In this document: positions 9,841-21,120 of the stretch, in pieces | Layout of the letters: each line of letters starts with the position of its first letter | How positions within the stretch are numbered: the first letter of the stretch is position 1 | NCBI GenBank assembly: GCA_013176395.1 | Contig: JABMLP010000006.1 | Location: forward strand, 1,054,001-1,118,000 | Reading direction: 5' to 3' | Source of the DNA: Venturia oleaginea | Taxonomy: Eukaryota > Ascomycota > Dothideomycetes > Venturiales > Venturiaceae | Length of the DNA: 64,000 nt | Position numbers and translations under genes: made by a program | Notes under the pieces: model-generated | Told to the model about the DNA's origin: nothing | Seen by the model: only the letters and a program-made list of their open reading frames with translations | Databases searched by the model: none

Positions 9841-10130
9841 TGAAAAACAAGGAATTGAAAGGAGGGAAGCTGACGAGCAGACAAAGTGCCCGAAGCTCTA
9901 CATCGCCGTTTTCTTCTTGGGCTCCTCAAGATCGATCGGTTCAAGCTCAAAAGGCAGCCACAGTGGAATCGGTTACTCACCTCATGTTTCTTCTTGCCTC
10001 CCTCAGATAATGTAAAGCCTGCAAGTGGCACCCCCATGTCTGGCCACCGAAATGCTAAGCGGGAGGACTACAGAGTCACTGACCCAGTTTGATACTTGTA
10101 TCGCGCAATAGAGTCCCTCATCTTCAGATC

Positions 10131-10193
10131 GATATCGATAATTTTCTGGCAATTTCCTTCTGTCCGTATGTTTGCCAGAAGATTATCGATATC
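10131..10193. repeat. Hairpin, 22-bp arms
   Basis: GATATCGATAATTTTCTGGC at 10131 pairs with the complementary arm at 10172-10193 with one mismatch, around a 19-nt loop. It lies about 340 bp upstream of a family frame. It could be a MITE relic; nothing proves a regulatory role. Confidence 0.6.
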
Positions 10194-10472
10194 AATTTCG
10201 AAATGAAGGTGATGAACTGTTCTTAACTACTGGAAGGGAGGACGTGAACTGATGGACCCGCGGACAGCTTGCAATCATTGTTCTGCAGGGTCCGGGCAGA
10301 ATACAACGATGTTGCTCGTTGAAAGGAGTAGTGATTGCCTTCGTGTGCCATTACTGAAGGCTAACTACAGTTTAAACGGTGCATTTACCAGTCAACGAAC
10401 GACCATCTCACCAAACAATCATGCCACCCAACACCCATATCATCAAACACCCATACCATCTCTACTTTCACT

Positions 10473-10907
10473 TTGGCGTCTTCACGTCCAACAACACTCA
10501 AGTTGCTTTTCTTTTCAGCCCCATCCGAAATTCGCCAGATGATCCTCTTCAAGGCCCGCCCGATAATCCACGCATACCATCTCCGCGTTCCGCCATCTCC
10601 TTCGAATACCTATGATGTCAACGACCAGAAAGCCAAAAACGACTATCTGACCATCGTCCAGGCCAGAGCCAAGACCTTTGGCAAACGTCGCGCAATGGCT
10701 GCCTGCAACGAACGCGCATTGGGACAGTGGGCAGCACAATTGAAAGACATCGAACCTAGTGTTGGGCATGACGTGGATTACGTTGTTCAGATGTCGATCC
10801 GAATGCTACATGTCATGATCAAAGAGTGGTGGAACATTGAACTACACTGCTGGCAAGAGCTTGTTCATCACAAGAAGGAACCATACGTTGGAATGACCCA
10901 ACACTGA
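10473..10907 (+). CDS. Small LPREL-family protein, no in-frame ATG seen
   Basis: Open frame of about 144 codons with motif 1 as FFSAPSEIRQMILFKA and motif 2 as GQWAAQLKDIEPSVGHD then VDYVVQMS. The first codon of the open stretch is TTG. The nearest upstream ATG (10421) is in another frame, so one base may have been lost, or an upstream exon may exist. The tail is longer and richer in Trp and His than in other members. Function unknown. Confidence 0.6.
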   Translation: MASSRPTTLKLLFFSAPSEIRQMILFKARPIIHAYHLRVPPSPSNTYDVNDQKAKNDYLTIVQARAKTFGKRRAMAACNERALGQWAAQLKDIEPSVGHDVDYVVQMSIRMLHVMIKEWWNIELHCWQELVHHKKEPYVGMTQH

Positions 10908-11585
10908 TCACCGCAAGATGAAAGCTCGTCAGGGAAGGATATCTTCCAAAATGAGCCACGGTATCTAATACTCGCATCAGGAGGAGCAGGAGGTTTTATT
11001 GACGGAGCATTTGCTTCAGGCGGAGTAGATTTTCTCTTTCAGGTCAACGTCCATATCAAAGCGTACAGTTGAAAATCTATTCGTTGTTTTTTTGCTTTCT
11101 GATACCACCACCAAATCACCTGATCATATTTCATAGATCCTGGAAGTTGTTAAAAAATGGCTATGGGTGGTGGGCTCGGAAAGATACGAGGGCTCGGAAG
11201 TGAAAGAAAGGACGTGGAAGATATGCTGTTCATATTTGGTGTGGGTATCGTTCTTTGGGGTTTGAGCTCTTTCTGAAAAGGAACTCGTTGAGAACCTCTA
11301 GATTAACTCATGTATGGCACATTCCATTTTCTACTTGCTAGTCTGCAGGTAGAACACTTAACTGTGCAGATGTGCATTTGATTGGCTAAAGATGGTCAAT
11401 AATCTAGCTCCGGCTAACAATCGGTCATATGATAGGATCTTATCGATATTAGCCATTTCGCAGTCCTCAACCTCTCTCACCAACGACTTGTGCACGATCA
11501 TTACCCAGAGTACAAAGCTCCTGTAAGTCTCTACCATCCCGATATAAAGAGAGCATACTAACTGTCGATTCATGAGGCAAACAGA
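10908..11585. other. Intergenic, nothing recognised
   Basis: Between two family copies. No domain-bearing frame or element ends found. The promoter of the next copy is expected near the right end. Confidence 0.5.
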
Positions 11586-12092
11586 ATGGCGTCTGCTCAT
11601 CAGCGGCAGCAACCTGGAACGGTGGAAGCAAACGGCCAAAGCCAAGTATCCTCAACCAAATCAACTCTCAAGCCGAATGACTTAACACCAGCTAAATTCC
11701 TCACATTACCTCGTGAACTTCGCCAGCAGATTCTTCTCCTCAGCTATGGTAGAGCCTACGCATATCTCATCCGTCCACATGAGGCCACAAGAAACATCGA
11801 CCCCGACGATCTCATGCAACTCAACAAAGCGAAGAGTATTCGCCGTTGCCGACTGTTCGCTGCGGTAGACCTGATGCGCACAGGGAAATGGTCAAATTCA
11901 TTGACGGGCATTCATCCATCGATTGGAGAGGACATGAAATTTGTACTTGGGAAGTGGACTGAAGGATTGCTCCAGGATATGGACGAGTGGGCCGTGAACG
12001 AAAAAGAATGTCTTGGAAAAATGGTCTGGAGCGGTTTAAGTATGCCTTCTGTTCCAGATCATCGTGGGGGTAGTCTAAGCTTCGTTGGCTAG
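11586..12092 (+). CDS. Small LPREL-family protein, intact (168 aa)
   Basis: One of the best preserved members of the family that fills this window. It starts at ATG 11586, with a Ser/Thr/Pro-rich N-terminus of about 38 residues, then motif 1, AKFLTLPRELRQQILLLSYG. A variable middle contains IRRCRLFAA. Motif 2 is GKWSNSLTGIHPSIGEDMKF followed by VLGKW. No signal peptide, membrane segment or intron is evident. Motif 1 resembles the first helix of an F-box (LPxEL..IL); this is a resemblance, not proof of SCF binding. Function unknown. Confidence 0.75.
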   Translation: MASAHQRQQPGTVEANGQSQVSSTKSTLKPNDLTPAKFLTLPRELRQQILLLSYGRAYAYLIRPHEATRNIDPDDLMQLNKAKSIRRCRLFAAVDLMRTGKWSNSLTGIHPSIGEDMKFVLGKWTEGLLQDMDEWAVNEKECLGKMVWSGLSMPSVPDHRGGSLSFVG

Positions 12093-12435
12093 GATATCGA
12101 GATTTTCGCCGAGAATTTTGTCAGCGGGCGGTCTGATGATGAATAACTGGGGTGGCATTGCAGAGTATTTTCTGGAGTCCAGCTTTTTTTTTTCCAAGTC
12201 ATTAACCTGTCTAGAGACCGAGGTCAGGAGGTTTTTGCATTATTCCACCAGTATCTACACATTGGGGGACAACAAATACAGTGTTATCTGCGCGTTGAGG
12301 TCATCAATACGTCATTGGTGCTATTGCAGTCTAGTTGGTTTGGTCAAAGTTATATCTGCAAACCAAAGTAATAGATTCAACCACGGTACTTGAGAGATAA
12401 TCCACCTAACTCACCGTTAATCAGGGAGCAGAGTC

Positions 12436-12714
12436 ATGAAAAAGGACGAGAAGCGCGAAAGATCTGTTCCACTCACAGAATCAACACCACATTCAAATGG
12501 GCAACACCGGCTAAGCTACCGCAAACCAAACCAACACCTTTCCAACAGATCGAAAAGTTCTCGGAGATGGCGCAGCAAGCCTTCACAGGCGCCTTTACAA
12601 AGCCACCTCCCTCAACCTCAGCCAAATCAACTGGCAATCCGAAAGCGAAGCGATGAAGGACGCGCAATCTATTCAACGCAAATTCCGAAATTCATGCGAC
12701 AGGTACTTGCATGA
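12436..12714 (+). pseudogene. Possible very divergent LPREL-family N-terminus
   Basis: A 92-codon frame from ATG 12436 with a basic, Ser/Pro/Gln-rich N-terminus, ending in STQIPKFMRQVLA and a stop. IPKFMRQVL has the spacing of motif 1 (LPRELRQxIL) and lies after a polar leader as in intact copies. No motif 2 was found downstream. Low confidence. Confidence 0.3.
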
Positions 12715-13921
12715 CGACAAAATCATACGGCTTCATCTTCTGGAGTGCTTGTGTTGTTCCTAGAGTCCAAAATTAACTCTTCAGCACGTTGGACGGTCGC
12801 TTCTGGTTGGCTGAAAAGTCAAATACAGATGTGAGAAGACAAGCGACTGGTTGGTGCACGATTTCCCTCAACTCCTAACGACACGTAGATAGCAATCGAA
12901 GAGGTTTTTCGTTGTCATCGACTACTTCTGCCTTCAATAAGAGTTAGACTTGAAAATATTCATCTCGATGAAACTACGGATTACTATATTAGGAGTGGCT
13001 AAGGCACTGAGCCTTTCTCATCCCGGAGGAGATCCATCTAGATGGGAAAGATGAAGAGGATATTTAGGCTCATCAGATGGATGACTTCCTAGCTGTGCCC
13101 TCCATCCTGACCCTATTCATCGCATGAATGAATGAATGCAGGGCCTGCCTGTGTGTTTGTTCTCGACATGGAAAAGAGCCTGAATGATCTTCGAACGACA
13201 AAAACTGGGTCTCAAATTTGATTGGGAGCCCAGCGTGGCGCTTTAGCCGGGGTTATCAAAGATTTGTATGCCATTGAGAACTTGAGGAGCGCTGATGGCC
13301 GTCCACTGGTGGACACATAAGAAAACGCGTTCGTGGCTTCCTGACAGCACAGCAATTCAAGCAAGAGTACACGAAGGATGCGCCTCTGCCTCTGGTAAAC
13401 ATTTCTAGGTGAATAGGAAACCCTAAAGTCCAAACCGATGGCGATAAATTCCCGGCCATTCTCGCAATAATTATTGCCAAAAATTCAGTGATATTGATCG
13501 TGATTTGGACTGTTGTGTTGAATTGCGTGAGTTGACACTCCGCAAACATAAATTGATGAATGGACTGTACCTTCCTACCAGCACACCAAAGCAGGTACGT
13601 CCGGACAAGACTGGTCCCAGAGACATTAAAAAAATGGTTGTCTACATGCTCTCTCGTCTCTCCTTCTCAACAACATCATCAGCAATCAGCTTTCGTCCAA
13701 TATCCACATCAGCTATCATCAGCAATCAACTTTTCCCTCCCACTTTTCACCATAGTCCCCTGTTACCACGACGCTCAAACAAGAAATCCGCACCGAGGCT
13801 CAAGACAAATGTATGTTCCTTTCCCACTCCTCTTCTCGTACTTGAGAGTTGCTAACCTGCCTTTTTTAGATCAGCACTCGACATTTCGAAAGAGAAAAAC
13901 CTCATCACAGTACTCATCAAA
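12715..13921. other. No supported gene
   Basis: Several short frames, none with a recognisable motif. A frame at 13505-13925 is Ser/Pro/His-rich and may be leader or 5' UTR of the next copy. No element ends found. Confidence 0.45.
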
Positions 13922-14368
13922 ATGATGGAGAAGATCTTGGGTAATATCACGAGGAATGGTTCGAAGAAACCGAGGGATTCGAAGGGAGCCGACAAAGCCG
14001 ACAAAGTCAAAAAATACTACAAACCGATTGGAATCATGCGTCTCCCGCGAGAGATCCGCCACCCGATTCTGGAATATGATATACCTTTTCTTTGGTCCCG
14101 GTACGCCTCAGTTTTCGCCATACCCACCGATTCCTCCTCCATATCATATAGATACAGCTACCGCGAGGCCCTTGGCAGATGTATTTACTGGGCGAAAACC
14201 GACATCAAGGCAATCAAAAATTGGTCGGACGGCTTTCATGGTATGCCTCCTACTTTTTTGGAGGATGTAGCGTACATCAGCGAAAAGTTCATGAGACCGA
14301 TCAAGGAGAAGTTGGAAACATTAAGGCAGGCGTATTTCGGGCAATTTGGCAGCAAAACATTTTCTTGA
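13922..14368 (+). CDS. Small LPREL-family protein, intact (148 aa)
   Basis: Starts at ATG 13922. A Lys-rich leader (about 35 residues, KKPRDSKGADKADKVKK) precedes motif 1, GIMRLPREIRHPILEYDI. Motif 2 is KNWSDGFHGMPPTFLEDVAY then ISEKF. The middle is rich in Ser and Tyr. The basic leader is typical of several members and could be a nuclear localisation signal, which is inference. No intron needed. Confidence 0.72.
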   Translation: MMEKILGNITRNGSKKPRDSKGADKADKVKKYYKPIGIMRLPREIRHPILEYDIPFLWSRYASVFAIPTDSSSISYRYSYREALGRCIYWAKTDIKAIKNWSDGFHGMPPTFLEDVAYISEKFMRPIKEKLETLRQAYFGQFGSKTFS

Positions 14369-15392
14369 CCTGGTGGAGTTTCATGGGAGCAGCAGGGAGA
14401 AGTTTAGGACGGTTTCAAGATCGCTCATTCGATGCTAACACATTCGCTTGGGGCCACAATGCAGTGAGAGTCACAGATTGCTGTTTTGCATAGTCATATC
14501 GTAGCATGATCAACGAATCGAGTTTCCAGGTCACCTTTCCTTACGAAGTGCAACTTTTATGACCACCTGCAAGTTAAAATAGATACCAATGAATTTCTGG
14601 AGGGTTCGTTATCTCAAGCCGCTAAAAATGTATTGATATCGATCTGAAATTAGGAGAGATTTGATTTTGGGGCCGATATTAGATTTGCTGGAAATCGAGG
14701 GGACACTGGATTGCTGGAGCTACTGTTTGAGTCTAGATTATTCGGAATTATGGTTTAGGCAGCATATGCATTCTATGTATTCATCATATTCGCACTGGCG
14801 AATAGTACTGCCATTTCAAGATTTGTGCAGCATATACAATACTTGGACCTAGGCGCATTATTTGAGAAATATGCCAGGCGAAGGCGATATTTAAGGAAAT
14901 AGTGACTTACTTGTTGATTGTACGATTTGATACAGGTCATTTCCAATTCACGAGCGGAAACTGGCAGGCAGTCTACAGCCTGGCGGACAAGGCTGAGCAC
15001 GTGATCCAAGCTCAATGAAATCTTTCGTACCCAGCATTCCGTTTCATCCACTCACGCCCGCCTCTGTCCTCGGGTGAGGGAGACGAAAGTCGAAACGAGG
15101 GGTTCATTCAAGTGAAAAGTGTTGAGTTACTTCCCGGCAAGTTTGAAGATTGCTCTGCCACGAATTTAGTAGTATGTATCGATCTCAAACCGAAAGTGTT
15201 GTACAAGCGTCAGTTGATTTCGGACGAACACAGTTAACGAAGAGAATATAACAATGTTGTCTGTATTAATGAAAGGACGATTCTTTCCGAGCGACACCTC
15301 TACTACCGCTCTTTCCCCCGCAGACTAACAAAGAAGCCCCACCACACGAATCCACGCAACAAAGCGCAAAGTCCAAGCCACAAGTACTCGAA
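14369..15392. other. Intergenic, nothing recognised
   Basis: No frame with a recognisable domain. The 3' flank of one family copy and the 5' flank of the next make up most of it. Confidence 0.45.
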
Positions 15393-15878
15393 ATGGGGAT
15401 GATGTTCACCAAGCCCATCAAGCCAACCAGATATCCCCCAGCAGATGCAAACGCAATAGCGTCATTGACTATATTTTTTGCGGTGCTCACTCTTGACACC
15501 GCCCCATCCACGATAATACCACCCATCAAAAACAGCAATAGCGCCGATACCAACCGATTGAAAATTCCAACAACATTCCTTACACTCCCGCATGAACTGC
15601 GCCAGGAAATCCTTATGCTTGCTCTCGATCCACCACCCACCCTTCCTATTTTCGCCGCAAACGCCGTTCGCGAGTGGGACCTTTACGGGCGACGACCTGC
15701 ATGTTTTAGCTGGGCAGATAAATTCGAGAAGGTCGATGAACGAATTATTGGAGATATTGAATATGTGAAGCAGGGATGGGAGCGGGTATTGAGGGGAGCT
15801 GCGGAGGAGAAATTGCCTGGGTGGAGGGCTTTCAATTATAGGGGGATTGTGCGTGAGGAATCATCGATTCAGTGGTGA
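15393..15878 (+). CDS. Small LPREL-family protein, intact (161 aa)
   Basis: Starts at ATG 15393. Unlike other members, its N-terminus has a short hydrophobic stretch (IASLTIFFAVLTL, about residues 22-34). Motif 1 is TTFLTLPHELRQEILMLALD. Motif 2 is FSWADKFEKVDERIIGDIEY then VKQGW. The hydrophobic run is short for a membrane anchor. Function unknown. Confidence 0.72.
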   Translation: MGMMFTKPIKPTRYPPADANAIASLTIFFAVLTLDTAPSTIIPPIKNSNSADTNRLKIPTTFLTLPHELRQEILMLALDPPPTLPIFAANAVREWDLYGRRPACFSWADKFEKVDERIIGDIEYVKQGWERVLRGAAEEKLPGWRAFNYRGIVREESSIQW

Positions 15879-16415
15879 GAGAGACTGTGAGAAATGGCAT
15901 TGCGCAGTGGTGGATTGAGATGGAGAAGATGGGGATGTGTTGTGGTTTTGACTTGGGGGTTTTGAGGGGTTTGAGGGGTTTTATGGCTGGGGCGAAGGAG
16001 TGGATAATGAGATCAAAGGAGATTGAAGAGTAGAAGAGGCTGGTATCAGGGTTTAATCATCCATTGATACACGATGTTGTCTGTGGAAGGATGGATGCGA
16101 GGTTCTTTTTGGCGGAGTAGAAATGAAGAACCGATCATTGAGGTGGGAAAACCTTAAGACATTGCTTTTCTTTGCATCCACCCAAACTCCCAGGACAAAA
16201 TACCCGCGATTTCAGATGCAACATCGAATTACGAATGCGACGGCTTTTGGCATTGACAAATGGCATACGATCGGGTTTCGGCATGGAATGCGGCATGGGC
16301 AGGATCGGCAATGCCTAGATCATTAGCAAACAATTGGCATGTCAGTGACCAAGACTGACGGCGTATATCATTTCTTTTGAACACGCTGTTATCCCAGGCC
16401 TCTTATCCCTAACCT

Positions 16416-17433
16416 TTACCTAACAAAAGCACCCCCACCACTAGCACCCAACTGATTCCCCGTCATCCACCCACTCTCAGGCAAACAAGCAATGCCTACA
16501 ATCCCGGCCACCTCCTCTAACGTCCCAGGTCTTCCCCCAATCTCTTCAGCCAACCTAAGTATCTTCTCACTATCCACGCCCTTTCTCTCTTTCGCAAGCG
16601 GAACCAACGCATTGTAAAGCTTCAACGCCTTCCTGAGCGCCTCAGGCAATCCATTCAATAGTCTCGTATTCATAGGTCCAGGAGAAACATAATTGACTGT
16701 ACATCGTTCAGCAAGCTCGCGTGCCCAAACACGGGTCATGGCTTCAATGGCACCCTTGGTTCCTGCGTACGAGGTCTGTTGGACGAGACCCCATGTTGTA
16801 GTTGCTGAGGAAATATTTACAATGCGCCCGCTGCGATCCGTGGGGAGGTAAGGAAACGCAGCTTTAACGAGGAGAGCGGGAGCGCGAACATTGAGGTCGA
16901 AGGTTTGCTGGAAGAGATTGATGTCCAATTCCTCAATCGATTGCGCATTCATGATGGCGGCATTATTGATGATGATGTCAATTTGGAACTTGCCATCTTT
17001 GGTAAAACGATCGCGGGCCGCGTTGATGAGCTTTAGGGGACAGGTTGGGTCTAGGAGATCTGCTCGTACTAGGAAAGCGATAGCTTTGTATTCGGATTCG
17101 AGCTTCTTCGCGAGTTCTATGGCGCGCGCATCGGAGGCTGAGGTTGCATAGTTGATCACGATGTTTGCTCAGCGCGAGGCAAAGTGTGTTGCTAGAGCGG
17201 CGCCGAAGCCTGAAGATTGTTAGCATGCCATTGAAATACACGAAACGTCCAATCTCAAAAGGTTAGGCTCGTATAAACTTGTTGTTTCCAGCCGTTTTGT
17301 TCAATACCAAGCTGCATAAATAGCCACATGTACTGAGCTTCACGCGAAAGTTGAGCGTCATGGATCACGGCTTACTTCGTGAGGCTCCGGTGATAATGGC
17401 AAGCTTGCCTTCGAAGACTCTTGGAGACGACAT
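16416..17433 (-). pseudogene. Short-chain dehydrogenase/reductase with an in-frame stop
   Basis: Two-exon SDR gene. Exon 1 is 17433-17376 (MSSPRVFEGKLAIITGASR), intron 17375-17210 (GT...AG, 166 bp), exon 2 17209-16416. The cofactor motif TGASR-x-x-G spans the junction. IIINNAAIM (NNAG motif), the catalytic Ser in NISSATTTW, and YAGTK (Tyr and Lys) are present, with SPGPMNTRLL after them. An in-frame TGA at 17169-17171 falls where related SDRs usually have Gly before ANIVINYA. All else is intact, so this is a very young pseudogene or a sequence error. Substrate cannot be inferred; family members reduce keto groups with NAD(P)H. Confidence 0.85.
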
Positions 17434-18625
17434 TTGATACGTTGGAGGCTGTCAGATACGAATTAAGAACGAAAATAGTGGGCTGATTCTGTAGACTTTC
17501 GGAGGAATGCTTCCTATCTTGGACGAGATAGCTGAATCCTAACGCTTTGACTGCGACCAACTCATTTAAGTATACTAGAGATTCCTGCTCCTCAAGCATC
17601 ATCAAATCTTCAATCTTTGTTACTCTCGTATTCGTGTTGTGTGTGGTTTGTGGATTTCAATAGGTCCCAGCTTGTGCGATTCTGATAAAAGCATCGTGCC
17701 CCTCTACGGAGTACGGAGATCGTCCAGCTAATTCGCGGCACGGGCCTAGTAAGATACGTTACCTGGGATGTTGAGCAGTCTGAGGCGTCGGCTTGAGTTC
17801 CTCAGTTCAAACAAGCTTCGGTTAGTGCTGGAGTGGAAATTGAGGCCGACAGTAAATAGAAGAGAGCTTTCCAGGTCAATAATGGTAGATCTTGCGATTG
17901 GTTGACAGCCCAACAAGAACCGTGTCGGTGTGCCGCGAAGATGATATGCCAGGGTCGGCGGCAACATCACCGAGTCAAACATGTCTTCGCTATCGCTTTT
18001 CAGCCATGTTATTTACGTGTTTGGAGAAGACAAAAAATTGTATTCGACAGCAAGGACGGTAGGCAATTGACAGCCGCGTTTCCGAACAACATTCCCATGC
18101 GCTGACATGCGCCACCAGAATTCTCCCAGATCGCGTAAACCCGTGATGTCCAAATAATGACTCTCGGTTCTCGGAACGCGGAGAGTGCGCCGACACAGCT
18201 ATAATTGACACCCCAAGGCATACCGAGTCTTGCAAGACTGTCGCCAATTCCCGTCTCGTCCCTCTGTCAAGGTCAGTCTCCTGGAACCAGCATGGGTAGC
18301 TGCTCCGTTAGGCAGCGAACTGGGATGATCGTGCTGAGTTGAGAGGGAGCAGAGATACGTTCCTAATCATCAGGTCAGTATTGGAAAATGCAGGGTGCAG
18401 CATTTGGTTCATCTGTACTGGGCCTTACCGAGAAGAAATTTCCTTCGAAAGAAGAAATCAAAATAGTAGAAGCTGATTGACAGGAATCATTTGAGACGTT
18501 GTGTTATGCGTGTAAGCTCTTTCACCTGTTCCTCCTCCACTCTCTTTGACAGCTTCTGGCGTAGTCGCTGCCCCTTCTTCGCCAGCCCTAATCCTCACTC
18601 CATTGTGATTTTTGATCAGGCACAC
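17434..18625. other. Intergenic, nothing recognised
   Basis: Between the dehydrogenase and the rhodopsin-domain gene. Short frames only, without domains. The frame that opens at 18491 merges into the first exon of the next gene and may be its 5' leader. Confidence 0.45.
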
Positions 18626-19965
18626 ATGATTGCGCCAACTTCCAAACCATTGGCTTTTGCAGCCTTGGTGCCGATACCATTCGACATTGTCATTTGCATG
18701 CTACGCTTTTGGATCCGGCGCAAGAGAAATGCTTGGGGCCCGGACGATTGGGCCATGCTTGTCAATCTTGTAAGACACTCGAGCATTGAGTAGGCAGCGG
18801 AGACTGACAAAGACTTACAGCCTTTTTGGACTGTCAGTGTGGTTGCTACAACCGCTTTGGCGTGGTCTGGCGTGGGTGCTCCGACTGGGACGATAAGCGC
18901 TGGTCAGATAGCCAATTCGTACAAGTGGTTCTATATCTTTCAAGAGCCTTGGTGCTTCACTCTCATTGCTATTAAGTTCTCGATTGGCTTCGCATTGATC
19001 CGAATCGCCAATGGACAGAAGTGGATCGAATGGACAATCTTCGCATGTATGGGAGCCTGCTTCTTGTTGATGGGTGGAACGGGCATGTATCTATTCTTCC
19101 GTTGCCATCCTATTCAGTATGTGATCACCACGGCATTTTCTTGCCTATTAGCTTTATTGATAGTCTCACAGAAAGAATTGGTTCCCCAGCGTCCCAGGCA
19201 CATGCCAGGAACGGAGCATCCAGACATTTTTGTTCTACGCAGTCGCAATTCTATCCATCGCCACAGACTGGATCTTCGCAATCCTTCCTATCTTCTTGCT
19301 CTGGAACATTCAGCTCAACTGGCGCGTTAAGAGTCCTGTTGTCTTCATGTTAGGTCTCGGTGTTTTGTACGATGGTTCCTCAAAATCTAGCAGACTGGCT
19401 CAGCTTCTGCTAACATATCTCTAGTGCATCAATTGCACCTATTGTGCGCTTGAAGTATATCATTGGCTTGAACGACCCAACGCGCATCCTCGAAAATCTC
19501 GGCCCTATCATGGCTTGGGCCTCTGTCGAAGTGAATGTCGGCATGTTCGTTGCCAATCTCCCAGCGTGTCGACCGATTCTGGAACAAGTACTCATTCGCT
19601 TCTCGTCCTGGACCGGTAGCGCGTCCCGCTCCCAAGGTGGCGGGAAATCAAGGGGTCGCTTTACTGGGAAGTCGCATCCCGGCGACGGTACGTCGGAGCA
19701 GTATGTACTTGGCGAGCGACCCGGAAGCTCGACTTTACAGAACTATTTGAGAAATGGGCACAAAGGCGGCAACGGTGGAGTAGAGACGAGAATATACGGC
19801 GATTTGGACGGCGGGAGCAGCATCTCGATGGACCACTTGGATGATGGCAGCCAGAAGCATATCGTACAGAGAGTGAGTGAGGATGATCGATTCCATGTTA
19901 ACGTGCATAAGGACTTTCGGATAGAAGTTACTAGTGGAAAGTTTCAGCCCAGGACACCAGAATGA
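18626..19965 (+). CDS. Rhodopsin-domain integral membrane protein (391 aa, 4 exons)
   Basis: Seven-helix-type fungal membrane protein of the rhodopsin-domain/PTH11-like group, without a CFEM domain. Exons 18626-18769, 18821-19116, 19172-19366 and 19425-19965; introns of 51, 55 and 58 bp with GT...AG ends, and all reading frames join. Helices are seen as PLAFAALVPIPFDIVICML, FTLIAIKFSIGFALIRIA, IEWTIFACMGACFLLMGG, FYAVAILSIATDWIFAILPI and neighbours. The CHPIQ...PGTC pair of conserved Cys and the DW in the sixth segment fit the family. The C-terminal 130 residues are polar, Gly/Ser-rich and probably cytosolic. Ligand unknown. Confidence 0.85.
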
Positions 19966-20500
19966 GTGTTGTGGAGAGATAGAACGCTTCAAGCTTTTGA
20001 GTCGATACCCATGCTCTTGCACACCACTGCCTTTGCTTTGAGTCTCGTACTCGATCGAGGACGTCTCTTAGATGTAGCGTATGCGAATCGCTCCCGATCT
20101 TGTACTATATGCTGCATCTCTTCACTTGTGCAACGCCACGGACAACCCAAGTCTCTAGCAGGTCCATCAGCTGGAGCCAAAGTATGAGATTGGCTGAGGC
20201 GTCAGAGAAGGGTGTGTGGGCGAGATATGGCGAAACTCAGATCTGAGGAGTGAAACGATAATCAAGATGCCGCTGAATGGTGATGGGAAAGATGGATGGC
20301 AATTGGAATGATGCCAAGGAGCAGAAAGACGATCAAATGCTGATGAATGGTATGAACGGCGAAACAAGCCGGCGGTTAATACACGTGATAGCTCGGCTCC
20401 TGACGGCTACCCTCACCCACATTGACCTCAGCAATTGACCCGGCAATGAACAATAAGTGAGTAAGGAAATCATCATAAGATATGCTAACTTAAAGGCGTA

Positions 20501-20806
20501 GATTTCCTGTCTCGGCCTCGAGAAATTCGTCAAAAGATCTTGTTCCAGTCGTATGAGATCAAAGTCACAACAGCTGAGTCAGAAGCATTCTGATCGGGGC
20601 CTTCTGATACGCGTGGTCGTGAAACCTTCAAAACAATCGAACAGTATCTGCAACGAAGGCGCGCCCTTGAGCTTGCCGGGAAGATGAATCGCATGCACTT
20701 CGAGCATAAGTTGAATCTCATTCAAATTTAGAAAGACACATTGGTGAAAGTGGACAATAGGCTAGGCGAAGACTTGCCATACGTGCACAGGATTGTGGAC
20801 AGATGA
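20501..20806 (+). pseudogene. Small LPREL-family copy, degenerate
   Basis: DFLSRPREIRQKILFQSYEI at 20501 is a clear motif 1 (one Leu to Arg change), then a TGA at 20591. Farther down, in another frame, VDNRLGEDLPYVHRIVD matches motif 2, ending at TGA 20804. No start codon was found. Both diagnostic motifs in the right order identify it. Confidence 0.8.
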
Positions 20807-21120
20807 AATCAATAGATTGAGGGAGGCATGTCAGGATGGGTCTATGGAAATTATTGTGAAGTATCTTTAGCAATTAAGGATGGGTAGCTTGGCAACTGGG
20901 CTAAGAGTATTTGAGAGGTCGATATCTCTGGGGTTCCAGTGAATATGAGTAATTGAGGCCTCGTGAAAACATCACGTCGAGATCCGCAATCAATCACATC
21001 CCGCGCCAGCGCGTCTACCAAAACCATATCGGCCAATGACTGTACACCCACAATCATCGATTTTTCGGACTATTGCATACATGATTGCGGCGATTGGAAT
21101 TATTGTATGTTCAATGACTA

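Noticed and set aside
11586..12092. Calling the small proteins true F-box proteins
   Set aside because: Only the LPxEL..IL helix resembles an F-box; the remaining F-box positions and a substrate-binding domain are not evident.
12085..12393. 102-codon frame after a family gene
   Set aside because: No motif 2 or other feature; it overlaps the stop region of the preceding gene in another frame.
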